Assembly (NCBI GenBank): GCA_965204155.1
Contig: OZ241971.1
Location: 1,240,001-1,304,000 of the forward strand
DNA from: UBA6522 sp965204155
GTDB lineage: Bacteria > Pseudomonadota > Gammaproteobacteria > Steroidobacterales > Rariloculaceae
Direction of reading: 5' to 3'
Length of the DNA stretch: 64,000 bases
Under the pieces are notes generated by a model that did no database searches, was not told where the DNA came from, and saw only the letters and a list, made by a program, of their open reading frames with translations. The position numbers were made by a program, and so were the translations under genes. This document shows, in pieces, positions 43,970-54,204 of this stretch; positions within the stretch are counted from its first letter, which is position 1, and the number at the start of each line of letters is the position of its first letter.

Positions 43970-44925
43970 CCGCAACCGGCGAATGCATCGGTGGCCGAGA
44001 CAAGCTCGTGGCTGATGCCGGGTTCATAGGCCGAGTGGCCCGCGTCGGCCACGATGCGCAGGTCCGCTTCCGGCCAGCGGGACGCCAGGTCCCACGCGGT
44101 CGTCATGGGGCAGACCACGTCGTAGCGGCCCTGGACAATGACCGCCGGAATCCCGCGAATGGCCTCCACGCCTTCCAGCAACTGGTCCTCGCTGGAAAAG
44201 AAGCCCCTGTTGACGAAGTAGTGAGCCTCGATGGTGGCCAGGGCGACGGCGAAGTCCGGCGAGCCGAACTGCTCCGTGCGCTTCGGGTCCGGGCGCAGGA
44301 AACTGGTGGAACCCTCCCAGATGGACCAGGCCCTGGCCGCCGCCAGGCGGGTGTCGCGGTCGCCGTCGGTCAGCCGCCGATGATAGGCCGCGAGCAGATC
44401 GCCGCGCTCTTCCACGGGAATGGGCTTGAGGAAATGCGCCCACTGGTCCGGGTAGATTTCGCTGGCGCCGTGCTGGTAGAACCAGTGAATCTCCTTGCTG
44501 CGGAGCAGGAAAATGCCCCGCAACACGAGTTCGCTGACGGCCTTCGGATGGCTTTGCGCATAGGCCAGCGACAGCGTGCTTCCCCAGGAACCGCCGAACA
44601 CCAGCCACTGGTCAATACCCAGGTGCTCACGCAGCATCTCCATGTCCTCGACCAGGTGCCACGTGGTGTTGTCCGTCAATGACGCGAACGGCCGGCTGCG
44701 CCCGGCGCCCCGCTGGTCGAATACCACGATGCGATAGCGGGCCGGATCGAAGAATCGGCGGGCTCCGACATCGCCGCCCCCGCCGGGTCCGCCGTGCACG
44801 AAGACGGCTGGCTTGCCCTGCGGGTTGCCGCACTGCTCGTAGTAGATCGCGTGTTCGCCGCCCACGAGAAGCGATCCCTGGTCATGGGGTTCCAGCGGCG
44901 GGTAAAGAACGCGCCTTTCTTGCAT
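43966..44925 (-). CDS. pip: Proline iminopeptidase
   Basis: 319 residues. Alpha/beta hydrolase fold: oxyanion HGGPGGGG, nucleophile Ser in GGSWGSTLSL, Asp in GRYDVVCP and His in AGHSAYEP. Removes N-terminal proline from peptides. Start set at the ATG; a TTG two codons upstream is weaker. Followed by dihydroorotase with a 4-bp overlap. Confidence 0.93.
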   Translation of the reverse strand: MQERRVLYPPLEPHDQGSLLVGGEHAIYYEQCGNPQGKPAVFVHGGPGGGGDVGARRFFDPARYRIVVFDQRGAGRSRPFASLTDNTTWHLVEDMEMLREHLGIDQWLVFGGSWGSTLSLAYAQSHPKAVSELVLRGIFLLRSKEIHWFYQHGASEIYPDQWAHFLKPIPVEERGDLLAAYHRRLTDGDRDTRLAAARAWSIWEGSTSFLRPDPKRTEQFGSPDFAVALATIEAHYFVNRGFFSSEDQLLEGVEAIRGIPAVIVQGRYDVVCPMTTAWDLASRWPEADLRIVADAGHSAYEPGISHELVSATDAFAGCG

Positions 44926-45063
44926 ATTCAACGTGCCTTGATCGAGAGGGTTTTCGAGGACGGCGGCCGCCCGGAACCGGCCGTCTGCTGGCCGAGCCGC
45001 TGCCGCCTGAACTATGATTCCAACGCAGGGTCAACATAATACCGCGATCCTGGGAATTCCATC

Positions 45064-47802
45064 ATGAGACCGTTCACAATGCTTCTATGCTGTACAACCG
45101 GATTGAGCCTTTCCGGCGGCGCACTCGCGCAGGCCACCGCCGGGATCGATATTCCCTACGAGGAGTTCTACCTCGACAACGGCCTGAGAGTCATCGTCCA
45201 CGAAGACCGCAAGGCGCCCATCGTCGCGGTCACTCTCTGGTACCACGTCGGCTCCAGGAACGAGAGCGTGGGCAAGACCGGCTTCGCGCACCTGTTCGAG
45301 CACCTGATGTTCAACGGCAGCGAAAACCACGACCGGGAGTATTTCGAACCGCTGGAGCAGGTGGGCGTCACGGGCATCAACGGCACCACGAACAACGACC
45401 GCACCAATTACTTCCAGACCGTGCCCTCGAGCGCCCTGGACCTGGCCCTGTGGCTGGAATCCGACCGCATGGGGCACCTGCTCGGCGCCGTCACCCAGGA
45501 GAAACTGGACGAGCAGCGCGGGGTGGTGCAGAACGAGAAGCGCCAGGGCGAGAACCAGCCCTACGGAAAGGCCTTCACCTACATCGTGGAAAACGTCTTC
45601 CCCGAGGGACATCCCTATTCATGGTCGGTCATCGGCTCCATGGAGGACCTGAACGCTGCCAGCCTGGACGACGTTCACGAGTGGTTCAGGACCTATTACG
45701 GCCCCAACAACGCCACCCTGGTGCTGGCCGGCGACATCGACGTGGAGACCGCCCGCGACAGCGCTCAGCGCCACTTCGGCGCCATCCCGCCCGGACCGCC
45801 GCTGGCCCGCATGGAAGCCTGGGTGCCGACGCTCGAACAGGACCGGCGCATGGTGACGGAGGATCGCGTCCGGCAGGCCCGCATCTACAGGACCTGGCCC
45901 ATACCCGAGTGGGGCAACGCCGAACTTGACCTGTTGTCGCTCGCCAACGGCGTGCTGACCGGGGGCCAGACGTCGCGACTTTACCAGCGCCTTGTCTACG
46001 AGGATCAGTTGGCCACGGATGCGGGCGGGTTCATTTTCCAGGGCGAGATCTCCGGAGCGTACATCCTCTGGGCGACGGCCCAGCCCGGTCAGGACCTGGC
46101 GGCGGTGGAGGCGGCGCTGGACGAGGAACTGCAACGCTTCCTGGACACCGGCCCCACGGACGGCGAACTGTCGCGCGTGATTACCCAGTCCCGATCCAGC
46201 TTCATCCGCGGCGTGGAGCGGGTGGGGGGCTTTTCCGGCAAATCGGGGATCCTGGCGGAAAGCGCCGTGTTCGGCGGCCGGCCGGATGCCTACAAAGCGT
46301 CATTGGCGCTGCTGGACAAGGCCACGGGGGAGGACTTGCGGGTCGCGGCGGGAAACTGGCTCGCCAAGGGGTCATTCATTCTGGAGATTCACCCTTACGA
46401 CGACCGCATGGCGGCTACGGGCGATGACGCGGACCGCTCTGCCCTTCCCATGCCGGAGTCGTTTCCCGGCGCCGAGTTTCCGGCGCTGGCGCGCGCGGAA
46501 CTGGCCAACGGCATGCAACTCATCGTGGCGCAGCGCAGCGCCGTTCCGGTGGTCAACTTCAACCTACAGCTCGATGCCGGCTACGCGGCCGACCAGTTCG
46601 GCGCACCGGGCACGGCGGCGCTTGCAATGACGCTGCTGGACCAGGGCACCGCGACACGCGGGGCGCTTGAGATCAGCGAGGAACTGGCGCAACTGGGCGC
46701 CCAGCTTCGCGCGGGGGCCAACCTGGATTTCTCCTCCGTGTCGCTTTCCGCGCTGAAGGAGAACCTGGCCGCTTCGCTGGACATCTACAGCGACGTGATC
46801 CTCAACCCGGCGTTTTCCGAGGAAGAACTCGAACGCCAGCGACGGTTGCGGCTATCGCAGATCCAACGGGAAAAATCCGAACCCGTTTCCATGGCGCTGA
46901 GAATCTTCCCGGCGCTCATTTACGGCGACGATCACGCCTATGCCCTGCCCATGACCGGCTCGGGGACGGAGGACTCCGTCGCCGCCATCACCCGGGACGA
47001 CCTGATCGCCTATCACGACACCTGGTTCAAGCCCAACAACGCCACCATGATCGTGGTGGGCGACACGACGCTCGAAGAGATCGCGCCGATGCTCGAGTCG
47101 CTGTTCGCCGACTGGTCGTCCGGCGAGGTACCCGAGAAGAACATCCCCACGGTTGATTTGCCGGAAGAGTCCCGTGTCATCCTGGTGGATCGCCCGGGTT
47201 CGGAACAGAGCATCATTTTCGGCGGGCAACTGGTCTTCGACCGGTCCGACGAGCGGGAGATGGCGCTGCGCGCCACCAACGAGGCCTTCGGCGGCGCCTT
47301 TACTTCGCGGATCAACATGAATCTGCGCGAGGACAAGGCCTGGTCCTACGGCGTGCGTTCCATGCTGGTGGACACGCAGAGCCAGCGCCCCTTCATCGTC
47401 TACGCGCCGGTGCAGACGGACCGCACGGCGGACTCGCTGGTGGAGCTGGACCGCGAAATTCGCGAGCTGCTGGACCAGCGGCCGGTGGACGGCGACGAGA
47501 TCGCCACGTTCGCCAGGCGCAACACGCTGACCCTGCCCGGGCGCTGGGAAACCGCTGGCGCGGTAGCCGGCGACATTGCCGAGCTGGTGCGGTTCGGGTT
47601 GCCCGACGACTATTGGGATCACTACGCGGACCTGGTGGGCGGCGTCACGGTGGAAGACGCCAATGCGGCGGCACGCGCGGAGCTGCGGCCGGACCGGCTG
47701 GTCTGGGTCGTGGTCGGGGACCTGGAAGCGATCGAGGAAAGTGTGCGCGCTTTGGATCTGGGCCGCGTGGACTTCATGGATGTGGACGGGAATCTGTTGT
47801 AG
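45064..47802 (+). CDS. Secreted M16-family zinc protease (pitrilysin-like)
   Basis: 912 residues, signal peptide to about residue 22. The zinc motif HLFEH (His76, Glu79, His80) and the distant Glu in VVQNEKRQGENQ are typical of M16B-type enzymes. The second half repeats the fold without the motif (ARAELANGMQLIVAQRS). Likely a periplasmic peptide-degrading enzyme. Single gene. Confidence 0.93.
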   Translation: MRPFTMLLCCTTGLSLSGGALAQATAGIDIPYEEFYLDNGLRVIVHEDRKAPIVAVTLWYHVGSRNESVGKTGFAHLFEHLMFNGSENHDREYFEPLEQVGVTGINGTTNNDRTNYFQTVPSSALDLALWLESDRMGHLLGAVTQEKLDEQRGVVQNEKRQGENQPYGKAFTYIVENVFPEGHPYSWSVIGSMEDLNAASLDDVHEWFRTYYGPNNATLVLAGDIDVETARDSAQRHFGAIPPGPPLARMEAWVPTLEQDRRMVTEDRVRQARIYRTWPIPEWGNAELDLLSLANGVLTGGQTSRLYQRLVYEDQLATDAGGFIFQGEISGAYILWATAQPGQDLAAVEAALDEELQRFLDTGPTDGELSRVITQSRSSFIRGVERVGGFSGKSGILAESAVFGGRPDAYKASLALLDKATGEDLRVAAGNWLAKGSFILEIHPYDDRMAATGDDADRSALPMPESFPGAEFPALARAELANGMQLIVAQRSAVPVVNFNLQLDAGYAADQFGAPGTAALAMTLLDQGTATRGALEISEELAQLGAQLRAGANLDFSSVSLSALKENLAASLDIYSDVILNPAFSEEELERQRRLRLSQIQREKSEPVSMALRIFPALIYGDDHAYALPMTGSGTEDSVAAITRDDLIAYHDTWFKPNNATMIVVGDTTLEEIAPMLESLFADWSSGEVPEKNIPTVDLPEESRVILVDRPGSEQSIIFGGQLVFDRSDEREMALRATNEAFGGAFTSRINMNLREDKAWSYGVRSMLVDTQSQRPFIVYAPVQTDRTADSLVELDREIRELLDQRPVDGDEIATFARRNTLTLPGRWETAGAVAGDIAELVRFGLPDDYWDHYADLVGGVTVEDANAAARAELRPDRLVWVVVGDLEAIEESVRALDLGRVDFMDVDGNLL

Positions 47803-47815
47803 CGCGGGGATCGGT

Positions 47816-47976
47816 GTTCGTTCCGGGGGCGTGTGCGTGTTGCCCCTTCGGGCTTAATCTTGTCCCGCCATCCCTGGCGGGACGAGAATCGAGGGCTCCG
47901 CGCTTGTGGCCGTCCGTGGCCCGCTTGTCGCCCGCGACGCCCGAAGGGGCAACACGCACACGCCCCCGAAACGAAC
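47816..47976. repeat. 38-bp inverted repeat enclosing a second hairpin
   Basis: Arms 47816-47853 and 47939-47976 are complementary at 37 of 38 positions (GTTCGTTCCGGGGGCGTGTG... against its complement). Inside sits a perfect 9-bp stem GTCCCGCCA-TCCC-TGGCGGGAC (47862-47883). The block lies in the 262-bp gap between the protease and the DUF6152 gene and does not code. No target duplication or attC-like core was seen. Confidence 0.85.
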
Positions 47977-48064
47977 GTCGCTAAGGAATGGGTGGCGGGC
48001 CGGGCGTTTCGCGGATAGGGTATTGTGACGGGACGAAACAACGAATCACCAGGGGGAACATGAG

Positions 48065-48508
48065 ATGCTGCGTTCGCTGACCCATCTGTTGCTTGTTGGA
48101 GCGCTGAGTCTGACGGCGCAGTCAGGGGTGGCGCACCATTCGGTGAGCGGGAATTTCGATCGGGATGCGCGTCATGACATCACGGGCACGCTGACGGCGT
48201 TTCATCTCAGAAATCCTCACTCTCACCTGGAACTCGACGTTGTCGAGGACGACGGGACTGTTTCGCACTGGCTGGTCGAGTGGGGTACCCGGAACGATCT
48301 GATTCGGCGGGGTGTCGATCTTGACAGCGTCAGGGTGGGGGATGAGTTGACGATAACGCTCATTCCGAGCCGGCGCCTGGAGCACGTGGGCTACGCCCGC
48401 ATCCTGACGCTTGCCGACGGGACGGTGGTTCGGGATTGCGGCTTTGCGGCGTTTCGGGAAGCGTTGCTTGCCGGCACGGAAGTGGAATGCGAGGAGCCGG
48501 ACCGATAG
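48065..48508 (+). CDS. DUF6152-family secreted protein
   Basis: 147 residues. Signal peptide ending near AQSGVAHHS. The mature part HHSVSGNFDRD...ITGTLTAFHLRNPHSHLELDV matches DUF6152, with an OB-like barrel expected. The stop overlaps the next GTG start (TAGTG). Function unknown. Confidence 0.85.
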   Translation: MLRSLTHLLLVGALSLTAQSGVAHHSVSGNFDRDARHDITGTLTAFHLRNPHSHLELDVVEDDGTVSHWLVEWGTRNDLIRRGVDLDSVRVGDELTITLIPSRRLEHVGYARILTLADGTVVRDCGFAAFREALLAGTEVECEEPDR

Positions 48509-49182
48509 TGAACACGCTGCCAGGCAGTCGGACGGCAGGTTTTCTTGCCGGAATGGTGCTCGGATTACCGGTCGCATTGGCAGACCGGGCCGATCTCGAA
48601 GGAACCTGGTTGCAACTCAGCGCAGGGCGCCCGTCCGCAACATTGACTCCGGAGGCAGAGGAGGCGGTTGCCGGTTACGTGCCGTTGAGGGACGATCCCG
48701 ACCTGCGGTGCCTGCCTCCCAGCCTTACGAACGTGATTGGCATACCGGACCCGCCCTGGGAAATCCGGTTGCACGAGGATCGCGTGGAGATCGATTTCGA
48801 GTACATGGATGTGAGACGACGGGTGCCGCTGGACCCGGAGCTCGCGGTGGAGGATGCCCCGTTCACGGTTCAGGACCATCCCCACCTGGGCCGGTCCGTC
48901 GGCCGTTTCGAAGGCGAAGTGCTGGTCATCGATACGGGTGACGTGGGCCGGGGATACGTCGATACGAGGGGACCGGCGGAGGGATTTCCCCAGTCGACCG
49001 GAATGCGCTACGAGGAACGATACCGCGCCGACGGCGACCGACTGTACGTCGAAATCATTCATACCGACCCGGTTTACTATGTCGAACCGTTCAGCATGAG
49101 CTTCGATTTCTTTCGGGTCGATCTGGAAGTGCTCGAATTCGATTGTCAGATGGACGCCGCAAACTACGACGAGCGATTGTAG
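48508..49182 (+). CDS. Secreted protein of unknown function, coupled to DUF6152
   Basis: 224 residues from a GTG start that shares one base with the previous stop; GAGGAG lies 11 nt upstream. Signal peptide to LADRA. Sequence blocks DPDLRCLPPSLTNVIGIPDPPWEI, RVEIDFEYMDVRRRV and TDPVYYVEPFSMSFDF occur beside DUF6152 genes in related bacteria (from memory). Function unknown. Confidence 0.8.
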   Translation: MNTLPGSRTAGFLAGMVLGLPVALADRADLEGTWLQLSAGRPSATLTPEAEEAVAGYVPLRDDPDLRCLPPSLTNVIGIPDPPWEIRLHEDRVEIDFEYMDVRRRVPLDPELAVEDAPFTVQDHPHLGRSVGRFEGEVLVIDTGDVGRGYVDTRGPAEGFPQSTGMRYEERYRADGDRLYVEIIHTDPVYYVEPFSMSFDFFRVDLEVLEFDCQMDAANYDERL

Positions 49183-49369
49183 CCGGCTGCACGTCCGTGC
49201 TGCGTGCGCAGCGCGACCGCCGAACGATCGCGAATCGCGGAACCTGCCGCGCCTCGAAACACGCAAACTCTCCGCAAGGCTTGAAAATTCTCGTATCTTG
49301 TGGAAAATCCGGTGCGCTCAGGTAAATCGGCCGGGTCTCGACAGACAAACTTCGGAATGAGTGCTGAAG

Positions 49370-50305
49370 ATGATTGAGTGCCAGGAACTGACCAAACAAT
49401 TCGGCGCCCTTCTCGCCGTCGACAATCTGAGCTTTCAGGTGGACCCGGGCGAGGTGTTGTGCTTTCTCGGGCCGAACGGTGCGGGCAAGACGACGACCAT
49501 GCGGATCATCGCGGGGTTCCTGCCGCCCACGTCCGGTCGTGCCAGCGTTTGCGGCCTTGACGTTGAAACCCGCGCAACCGCAGCCAAACGCAAGATCGGT
49601 TATCTGCCGGAAGGCGCGCCCAGCTACCCGGAAATGACCGCCCGGTCGTTTCTGGAGTTCGTCGCCGATGCCCGGGAACTGAGCGGCGCAAGGCGCAGGG
49701 CGAGGCTGGACGAGGTCTATGGCCTGCTGCACCTGGAACCCGTGCTGGAACAGACCATCGACACGCTGTCGAAGGGGTACCGGCGCCGGGTGGGGCTGGC
49801 GCAGGCGATTCTGCACGATCCGGAGGTGCTGATCCTGGACGAGCCCACCGACGGGCTGGATCCCAACCAGAAGCACGAGGTGCGCCAACTCATCAACCAG
49901 ATGTCCGAGAGCAAGACCATCATCATCTCCACGCACTTGCTGGAAGAAGTCGACGCGGTCTGCAATCGTGCCATCATCATCGCCGGCGGCCGGATTCTGG
50001 CCGATGACACACCGGGCAACCTGGAGGCGCTATCCCGATTTCATAACGCCGTGTCGCTCAAGCCGGCGGACCCGTCCCAGCTACAATCCCTGCGCGGCGA
50101 ACTCGACGCGTTGCCCGAGGTCGTGGAGACGGAGCTGGATTCGAAGTCGGAACGGCTGACGGCGTTTTTCAGGGACCGCCGGCTTTCCCTCAAGGCGATC
50201 AATGAACTGGCCGACCACAGGGGCTGGGAGCTTTCCGAGCTGCACCTGGAGTCGGGGCGGCTGGACGAAGTGTTCCGGACGATCACCGGAGGAGCCCGCG
50301 CATGA
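49370..50305 (+). CDS. ABC transporter ATP-binding protein (GldA-like)
   Basis: 311 residues. Walker A GPNGAGKTTT, signature LSKGYRRRVGLAQA, Walker B VLILDEPTDGLD and the H-loop STHLLEEV. A C-terminal region of about 90 residues follows. An in-frame GTG 9 nt upstream is an alternative start. First of a four-gene operon with permease, GldG-like and DUF4340 genes; the stop overlaps the permease ATG. Confidence 0.93.
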   Translation: MIECQELTKQFGALLAVDNLSFQVDPGEVLCFLGPNGAGKTTTMRIIAGFLPPTSGRASVCGLDVETRATAAKRKIGYLPEGAPSYPEMTARSFLEFVADARELSGARRRARLDEVYGLLHLEPVLEQTIDTLSKGYRRRVGLAQAILHDPEVLILDEPTDGLDPNQKHEVRQLINQMSESKTIIISTHLLEEVDAVCNRAIIIAGGRILADDTPGNLEALSRFHNAVSLKPADPSQLQSLRGELDALPEVVETELDSKSERLTAFFRDRRLSLKAINELADHRGWELSELHLESGRLDEVFRTITGGARA

Positions 50306-51036
50306 ACGGCGTGACGGCAATCATGCGCCGGGAGCTGCAGAGCTATTTCGCCACGCCGCTGGCCTACGTATTCATCGTGATATTCCTGGTCCTGGCCGGT
50401 TGGTTCACCTTCAATTTCGGAAACTTCTACAACGGGGGTCAGGCCAGCCTGGCGCCGTTCTTCAACTACCATCCCTGGCTGTACCTGTTCCTGGTTCCGG
50501 CATTGTCCATGCGCCTTTGGGCCGAGGAGCACAAGACCGGCACGATCGAACTCCTGATGACGTTGCCGCTGGATGTCTGGCAGTCGGTGGCCGGGAAGTT
50601 CATCGCCGCGTGGGCGTTCACCGCCCTGGCGCTGGCGCTGACGTTTCCCATATGGATCACGGTCAACTACCTGGGCGAGCCGGACAACGGCGTCATCGTC
50701 GCCGCCTACCTGGGCAGCCTGATGATGGCCGGCGGGTTTCTTGCCATCGGCTCCTTCGTCTCGGCGACCACCAACAACCAGGTCATCGCCTTCATCGTCA
50801 CCGTCGTGATCTGCTTTGTCATGCTTATGGCCGGCTTCCAGCCGTTGCTGAGCCCCCTGGTGGGCTGGGTCCCGCTGCCGATAATCGATGCGGTGGCGAG
50901 CCTCAGTTTCCTGACGCACTTTTCCAGCATCAGCAAGGGCGTCATCGATGCGCGCGATATCATCTATTTTGGCCTGCTCATCGGCACGTTCCTTTACGCC
51001 AACGTGCTGGTGCTGCACATGAAGAAAGCAGGTTGA
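50302..51036 (+). CDS. ABC-2 permease (GldF-like)
   Basis: 244 residues with six membrane helices. RRELQSYFATPLAYVFIVIFLVL and LWAEEHKTGTIELLMTLPL are typical of the ABC-2 permease group. ATG overlaps the ATPase stop (ATGA). Forms the membrane part of the exporter with the ATPase. Confidence 0.92.
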   Translation: MNGVTAIMRRELQSYFATPLAYVFIVIFLVLAGWFTFNFGNFYNGGQASLAPFFNYHPWLYLFLVPALSMRLWAEEHKTGTIELLMTLPLDVWQSVAGKFIAAWAFTALALALTFPIWITVNYLGEPDNGVIVAAYLGSLMMAGGFLAIGSFVSATTNNQVIAFIVTVVICFVMLMAGFQPLLSPLVGWVPLPIIDAVASLSFLTHFSSISKGVIDARDIIYFGLLIGTFLYANVLVLHMKKAG

Positions 51037-51043
51037 CCGATCC

Positions 51044-53014
51044 ATGTCCGCAAACCGGCAACGCAACCTCGGAACCCTGTCGCTGGTGCTGCTGGCACTG
51101 GTATTCGTCGCGGCCGTCACGGCAAACAATTCGCTGCTGACGGGCCTTCGCATCGACCTGACGGAAGACAATCTCTACACCGTTTCGCCCGGAACGCGGA
51201 ACGTGCTTGCCTCCATCGTGGAGCCAATCAACGTTTACCTGTTCTTTTCCGACAGCGAGACTGCAGACATCGCGCCGCTGAGGAATTACGCCAATCGCGT
51301 GCGCGAGACGCTGGAGGAACTGGAGAGCGCCGGCGGCGGCAATCTCGTGCTGCATGTCATCGACCCGGTGCCGTTCTCGGAGGACGAGGACCGGGCGGCC
51401 CAGTTCGGCCTTCAGCCGATCACGCTGGGGATCGGGCAATCCCTGTATTTCGGGCTGGCCGCAACCAACAGCGTCGGCGATCAGGAGGTCATCGAGATTT
51501 TCAATCCCGACCGGGAGCGCTTTCTCGAGTACGAACTGGCCAGGCTGATCTACAGCCTCGCGCGTCCCGACAAGGTGGTGGTGGGCGTGCACGCCGGCGT
51601 GTCCATGACCGCCGGGTTCGACCCCCAGACCCAGCGCGTGACCGAGCCCTGGGTCGTCTACAGCCAGGCCGGGCAATTGTTCGAGATGCGCTCGCTGCCG
51701 CCGGGATTCACGGAGATCGAAGAGGACGTGAACGTGCTCTGGCTTGTGCATCCCCGGGCCCTCGAAGACGAGACGCTGTACGCCATCGATCAATTCGTGA
51801 TGGGCGGCGGCCGGGCGCTGATCTTTCTGGACCCGTTCGCCGAGGTCGACATGGCCGCGGCCATGGATCCTGCCGCCATGGCGGCGGGCAGCGCGTCGAA
51901 CCTCGAGCCGCTGCTGAGCGGCTGGGGCGTCGAATTCTCCGCCGGCGAGGTGGTGGCGGACAACCAGTACGCCCTCAGCGTCACTACCGGACTGAGCATG
52001 CGGCCGGTGCGTCACCTGGGCTTGCTCGGACTGGACGCGTCAGCGATTGACCCTGAGGACGTGATCACCGACGGGCTGTACAACATCAATGTCGGGACTG
52101 CCGGGCATTTCAGCGTGGCCGAAGACAGCACGGTGACATTGCAGCCGCTGCTGACCTCAAGTACCAATTCGGAAACCCTGCCGGCGATCCAGATGCAGAT
52201 GCTCACCGACCCGGAGGCGTTGCTGGACGATTTCACGCCCGGCGGGGAGTCCTACATCATCGCCGCCCGGCTGACGGGCTCGCTTGCCAGCGCTTATCCC
52301 GACGGCCCGCCCGCCGAGGACCTGCCGGATGCCGGGGCTGACCTGGCAGCGGACGCGGACGATGGCGACGATGCAGGCGCCGACCCCGAATCGGCGGAAC
52401 CCGCGGACACCGAATCATCGCAAGCCCAGCCGGACGGCGGGCACCTGGCGTCCACCGATTCGGCCAATGTCATCCTCGTGGGTGACGTGGATATCCTGAG
52501 CGACCGGCTTTGGGTACAGCAGCAGAATTTCCTGGGCCAGACACTGGCGACGGCATTCGCCAACAACGGCGACTTCCTCGTCAACGCCCTGGACAACCTG
52601 TCCGGCAGCGCGGACCTGATCGGCATTCGGGCACGGGGCACCTATTCGCGTCCGTTCACGCGGGTTCAGGCGTTGCGCCGGCAGGCCGACGCGCAGTTCC
52701 GCCAGACCGAGCAGCAACTGCAGGCGGAACTGACCGAGACCGAGAACCGGCTCAGCGAGCTGCAGGACGCCCGCACGGACCAGGGCTCGCTGCTGATGAG
52801 CGACGAACAGCAGGCGGAAATCCAGCGGTTCCTCGATGAGCAGGTCCGGATCCGCCAGGAACTGCGCGGCGTGCAGCGTAATCTCGACCGCAGCATCGAA
52901 CAGCTGGGCACCGTGCTGCAATTCATCAACATCGGACTGGTGCCGCTGCTGCTGACCGCGGTCGCGCTGTCGGCGGTGGTTGTCAGACGGCGGCGCACGG
53001 AGAAAAAATCGTGA
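51044..53014 (+). CDS. GldG-like ABC-associated membrane protein
   Basis: 656 residues. One N-terminal helix, a large periplasmic domain (RIDLTEDNLYTVSPGTRNVLASI, the GldG start), a strongly acidic linker near residues 420-465 (DLAADADDGDDAGADPESAE), a coiled coil near 540-610 (RQTEQQLQAELTETENRLSEL) and a C-terminal helix followed by RRRR. The combination is usual in non-gliding gammaproteobacteria too, so motility is not implied. Confidence 0.9.
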   Translation: MSANRQRNLGTLSLVLLALVFVAAVTANNSLLTGLRIDLTEDNLYTVSPGTRNVLASIVEPINVYLFFSDSETADIAPLRNYANRVRETLEELESAGGGNLVLHVIDPVPFSEDEDRAAQFGLQPITLGIGQSLYFGLAATNSVGDQEVIEIFNPDRERFLEYELARLIYSLARPDKVVVGVHAGVSMTAGFDPQTQRVTEPWVVYSQAGQLFEMRSLPPGFTEIEEDVNVLWLVHPRALEDETLYAIDQFVMGGGRALIFLDPFAEVDMAAAMDPAAMAAGSASNLEPLLSGWGVEFSAGEVVADNQYALSVTTGLSMRPVRHLGLLGLDASAIDPEDVITDGLYNINVGTAGHFSVAEDSTVTLQPLLTSSTNSETLPAIQMQMLTDPEALLDDFTPGGESYIIAARLTGSLASAYPDGPPAEDLPDAGADLAADADDGDDAGADPESAEPADTESSQAQPDGGHLASTDSANVILVGDVDILSDRLWVQQQNFLGQTLATAFANNGDFLVNALDNLSGSADLIGIRARGTYSRPFTRVQALRRQADAQFRQTEQQLQAELTETENRLSELQDARTDQGSLLMSDEQQAEIQRFLDEQVRIRQELRGVQRNLDRSIEQLGTVLQFINIGLVPLLLTAVALSAVVVRRRRTEKKS

Positions 53015-54201
53015 CTCCCCGCACCGTGACTGTACTTGCAGCCGCCCTGGTGGTACTTGGCGCCGTGGCGCTGATTGCACAGTACGATCCCCAGCCGCCG
53101 GCCCCGGGCGGTGGCTTGTTGCTGCCGGGTCTCGGCGGGGACCTGGATCAGGTCACCCGGGTGTCCGTCGTCGGCGCCGGTTCGGTTCCCGTCGCCACGC
53201 TGGTGCGCGGCGAGGACGGGAGTTGGTCGGTTGCCGAAAAGGACGGTTACCCGGCTGACACGGACAAAGTTCGCCAGACGTTGATCAGCCTGGCCGAGGC
53301 GCGCATCGTCGAGCCCAAGACGGCCAATCCGGACTTCTACGACCGCCTGGGTGTGGAGGGCGTGGAAGCCGAGGCTGCCGGTGGCGTGGCCGTGACGTTG
53401 TCGGGCGCCGAAATGCCGGTCAATGTCATCGTCGGCGATACCGAGGGCACGTCCCAGGTCTACGTTCGCGAAGCGGATCAGGCGCAGAGCTTCCTGGTCG
53501 ACCGGAACCCGGACGTGGGGAACGAAACGACGGATTGGCTGGCCACCGAAATCCTGGCAATTCCCGGCGATCGGATGGCCCGGGTCACCGTGACCCACTC
53601 CGACGGCGAAGTGGTCAGCGTTTCCAAGGCCGATCCCGAACAGTCCAATTTCGATTTGGAGGAAATGCCTCAGGGCCGCGAATTGCAGTACGCCAGCGTG
53701 GCCAACGTCATGGGAAACGTACTGTCCGGCCTGAACCTGCAGGACGTGGAGCCCAGAACCGATACGGAGGAGCCGGTGACGGTGACCGAATTCGTGACGT
53801 TCGACGGGCTGGCTATCACCGCGGAATCGGTTGAGCGCGAAGATGAGCGGTGGGTTGCGTTCCGGGCCGAATTCCGCGCGCCTGTGGAAGAATCCGAGCC
53901 GGAAGCCGATGCGGCCCAGGAGGACGCGGCGGCGAACGCTTCCGAGGAAGCTGGAGACGATATTGATGATGCCGTTGCTGACGATACCGAAGTCGCGGCA
54001 GTCGAAGCCGAAGCGGGCGGTACGGACATCACAGCCGTTGAAGCCGAGACCGGCGGCGCGGACGTCGCCGCAGAAGCCCTTGACCTGGACCAGCGCCTTT
54101 CCCCGTGGCGCTACCGCATCGCCAGCTTCCAGTTCGACCAGATGACACGCCGGCTGGACGATCTGCTCCGCGACCTGCCGGAGGAATCGGCAGACGAGTA
54201 G
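53011..54201 (+). CDS. DUF4340-family protein
   Basis: 396 residues from a GTG that overlaps the GldG-like stop (GTGA). One N-terminal helix, a DUF4340 domain (GEDGSWSVAEKDGYPADTDKVRQTLISLAEARIVEPKTANPD), and an acidic low-complexity stretch near residues 290-355. It ends the ABC operon and is expected on the outer face of the inner membrane. Confidence 0.88.
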   Translation: MTPRTVTVLAAALVVLGAVALIAQYDPQPPAPGGGLLLPGLGGDLDQVTRVSVVGAGSVPVATLVRGEDGSWSVAEKDGYPADTDKVRQTLISLAEARIVEPKTANPDFYDRLGVEGVEAEAAGGVAVTLSGAEMPVNVIVGDTEGTSQVYVREADQAQSFLVDRNPDVGNETTDWLATEILAIPGDRMARVTVTHSDGEVVSVSKADPEQSNFDLEEMPQGRELQYASVANVMGNVLSGLNLQDVEPRTDTEEPVTVTEFVTFDGLAITAESVEREDERWVAFRAEFRAPVEESEPEADAAQEDAAANASEEAGDDIDDAVADDTEVAAVEAEAGGTDITAVEAETGGADVAAEALDLDQRLSPWRYRIASFQFDQMTRRLDDLLRDLPEESADE

Positions 54202-54204
54202 CGA

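Noticed and set aside
47816..47976. Integron attC site
   Set aside because: The ends lack the RYYYAAC/GTTRRRY core pair, and no integrase is present.
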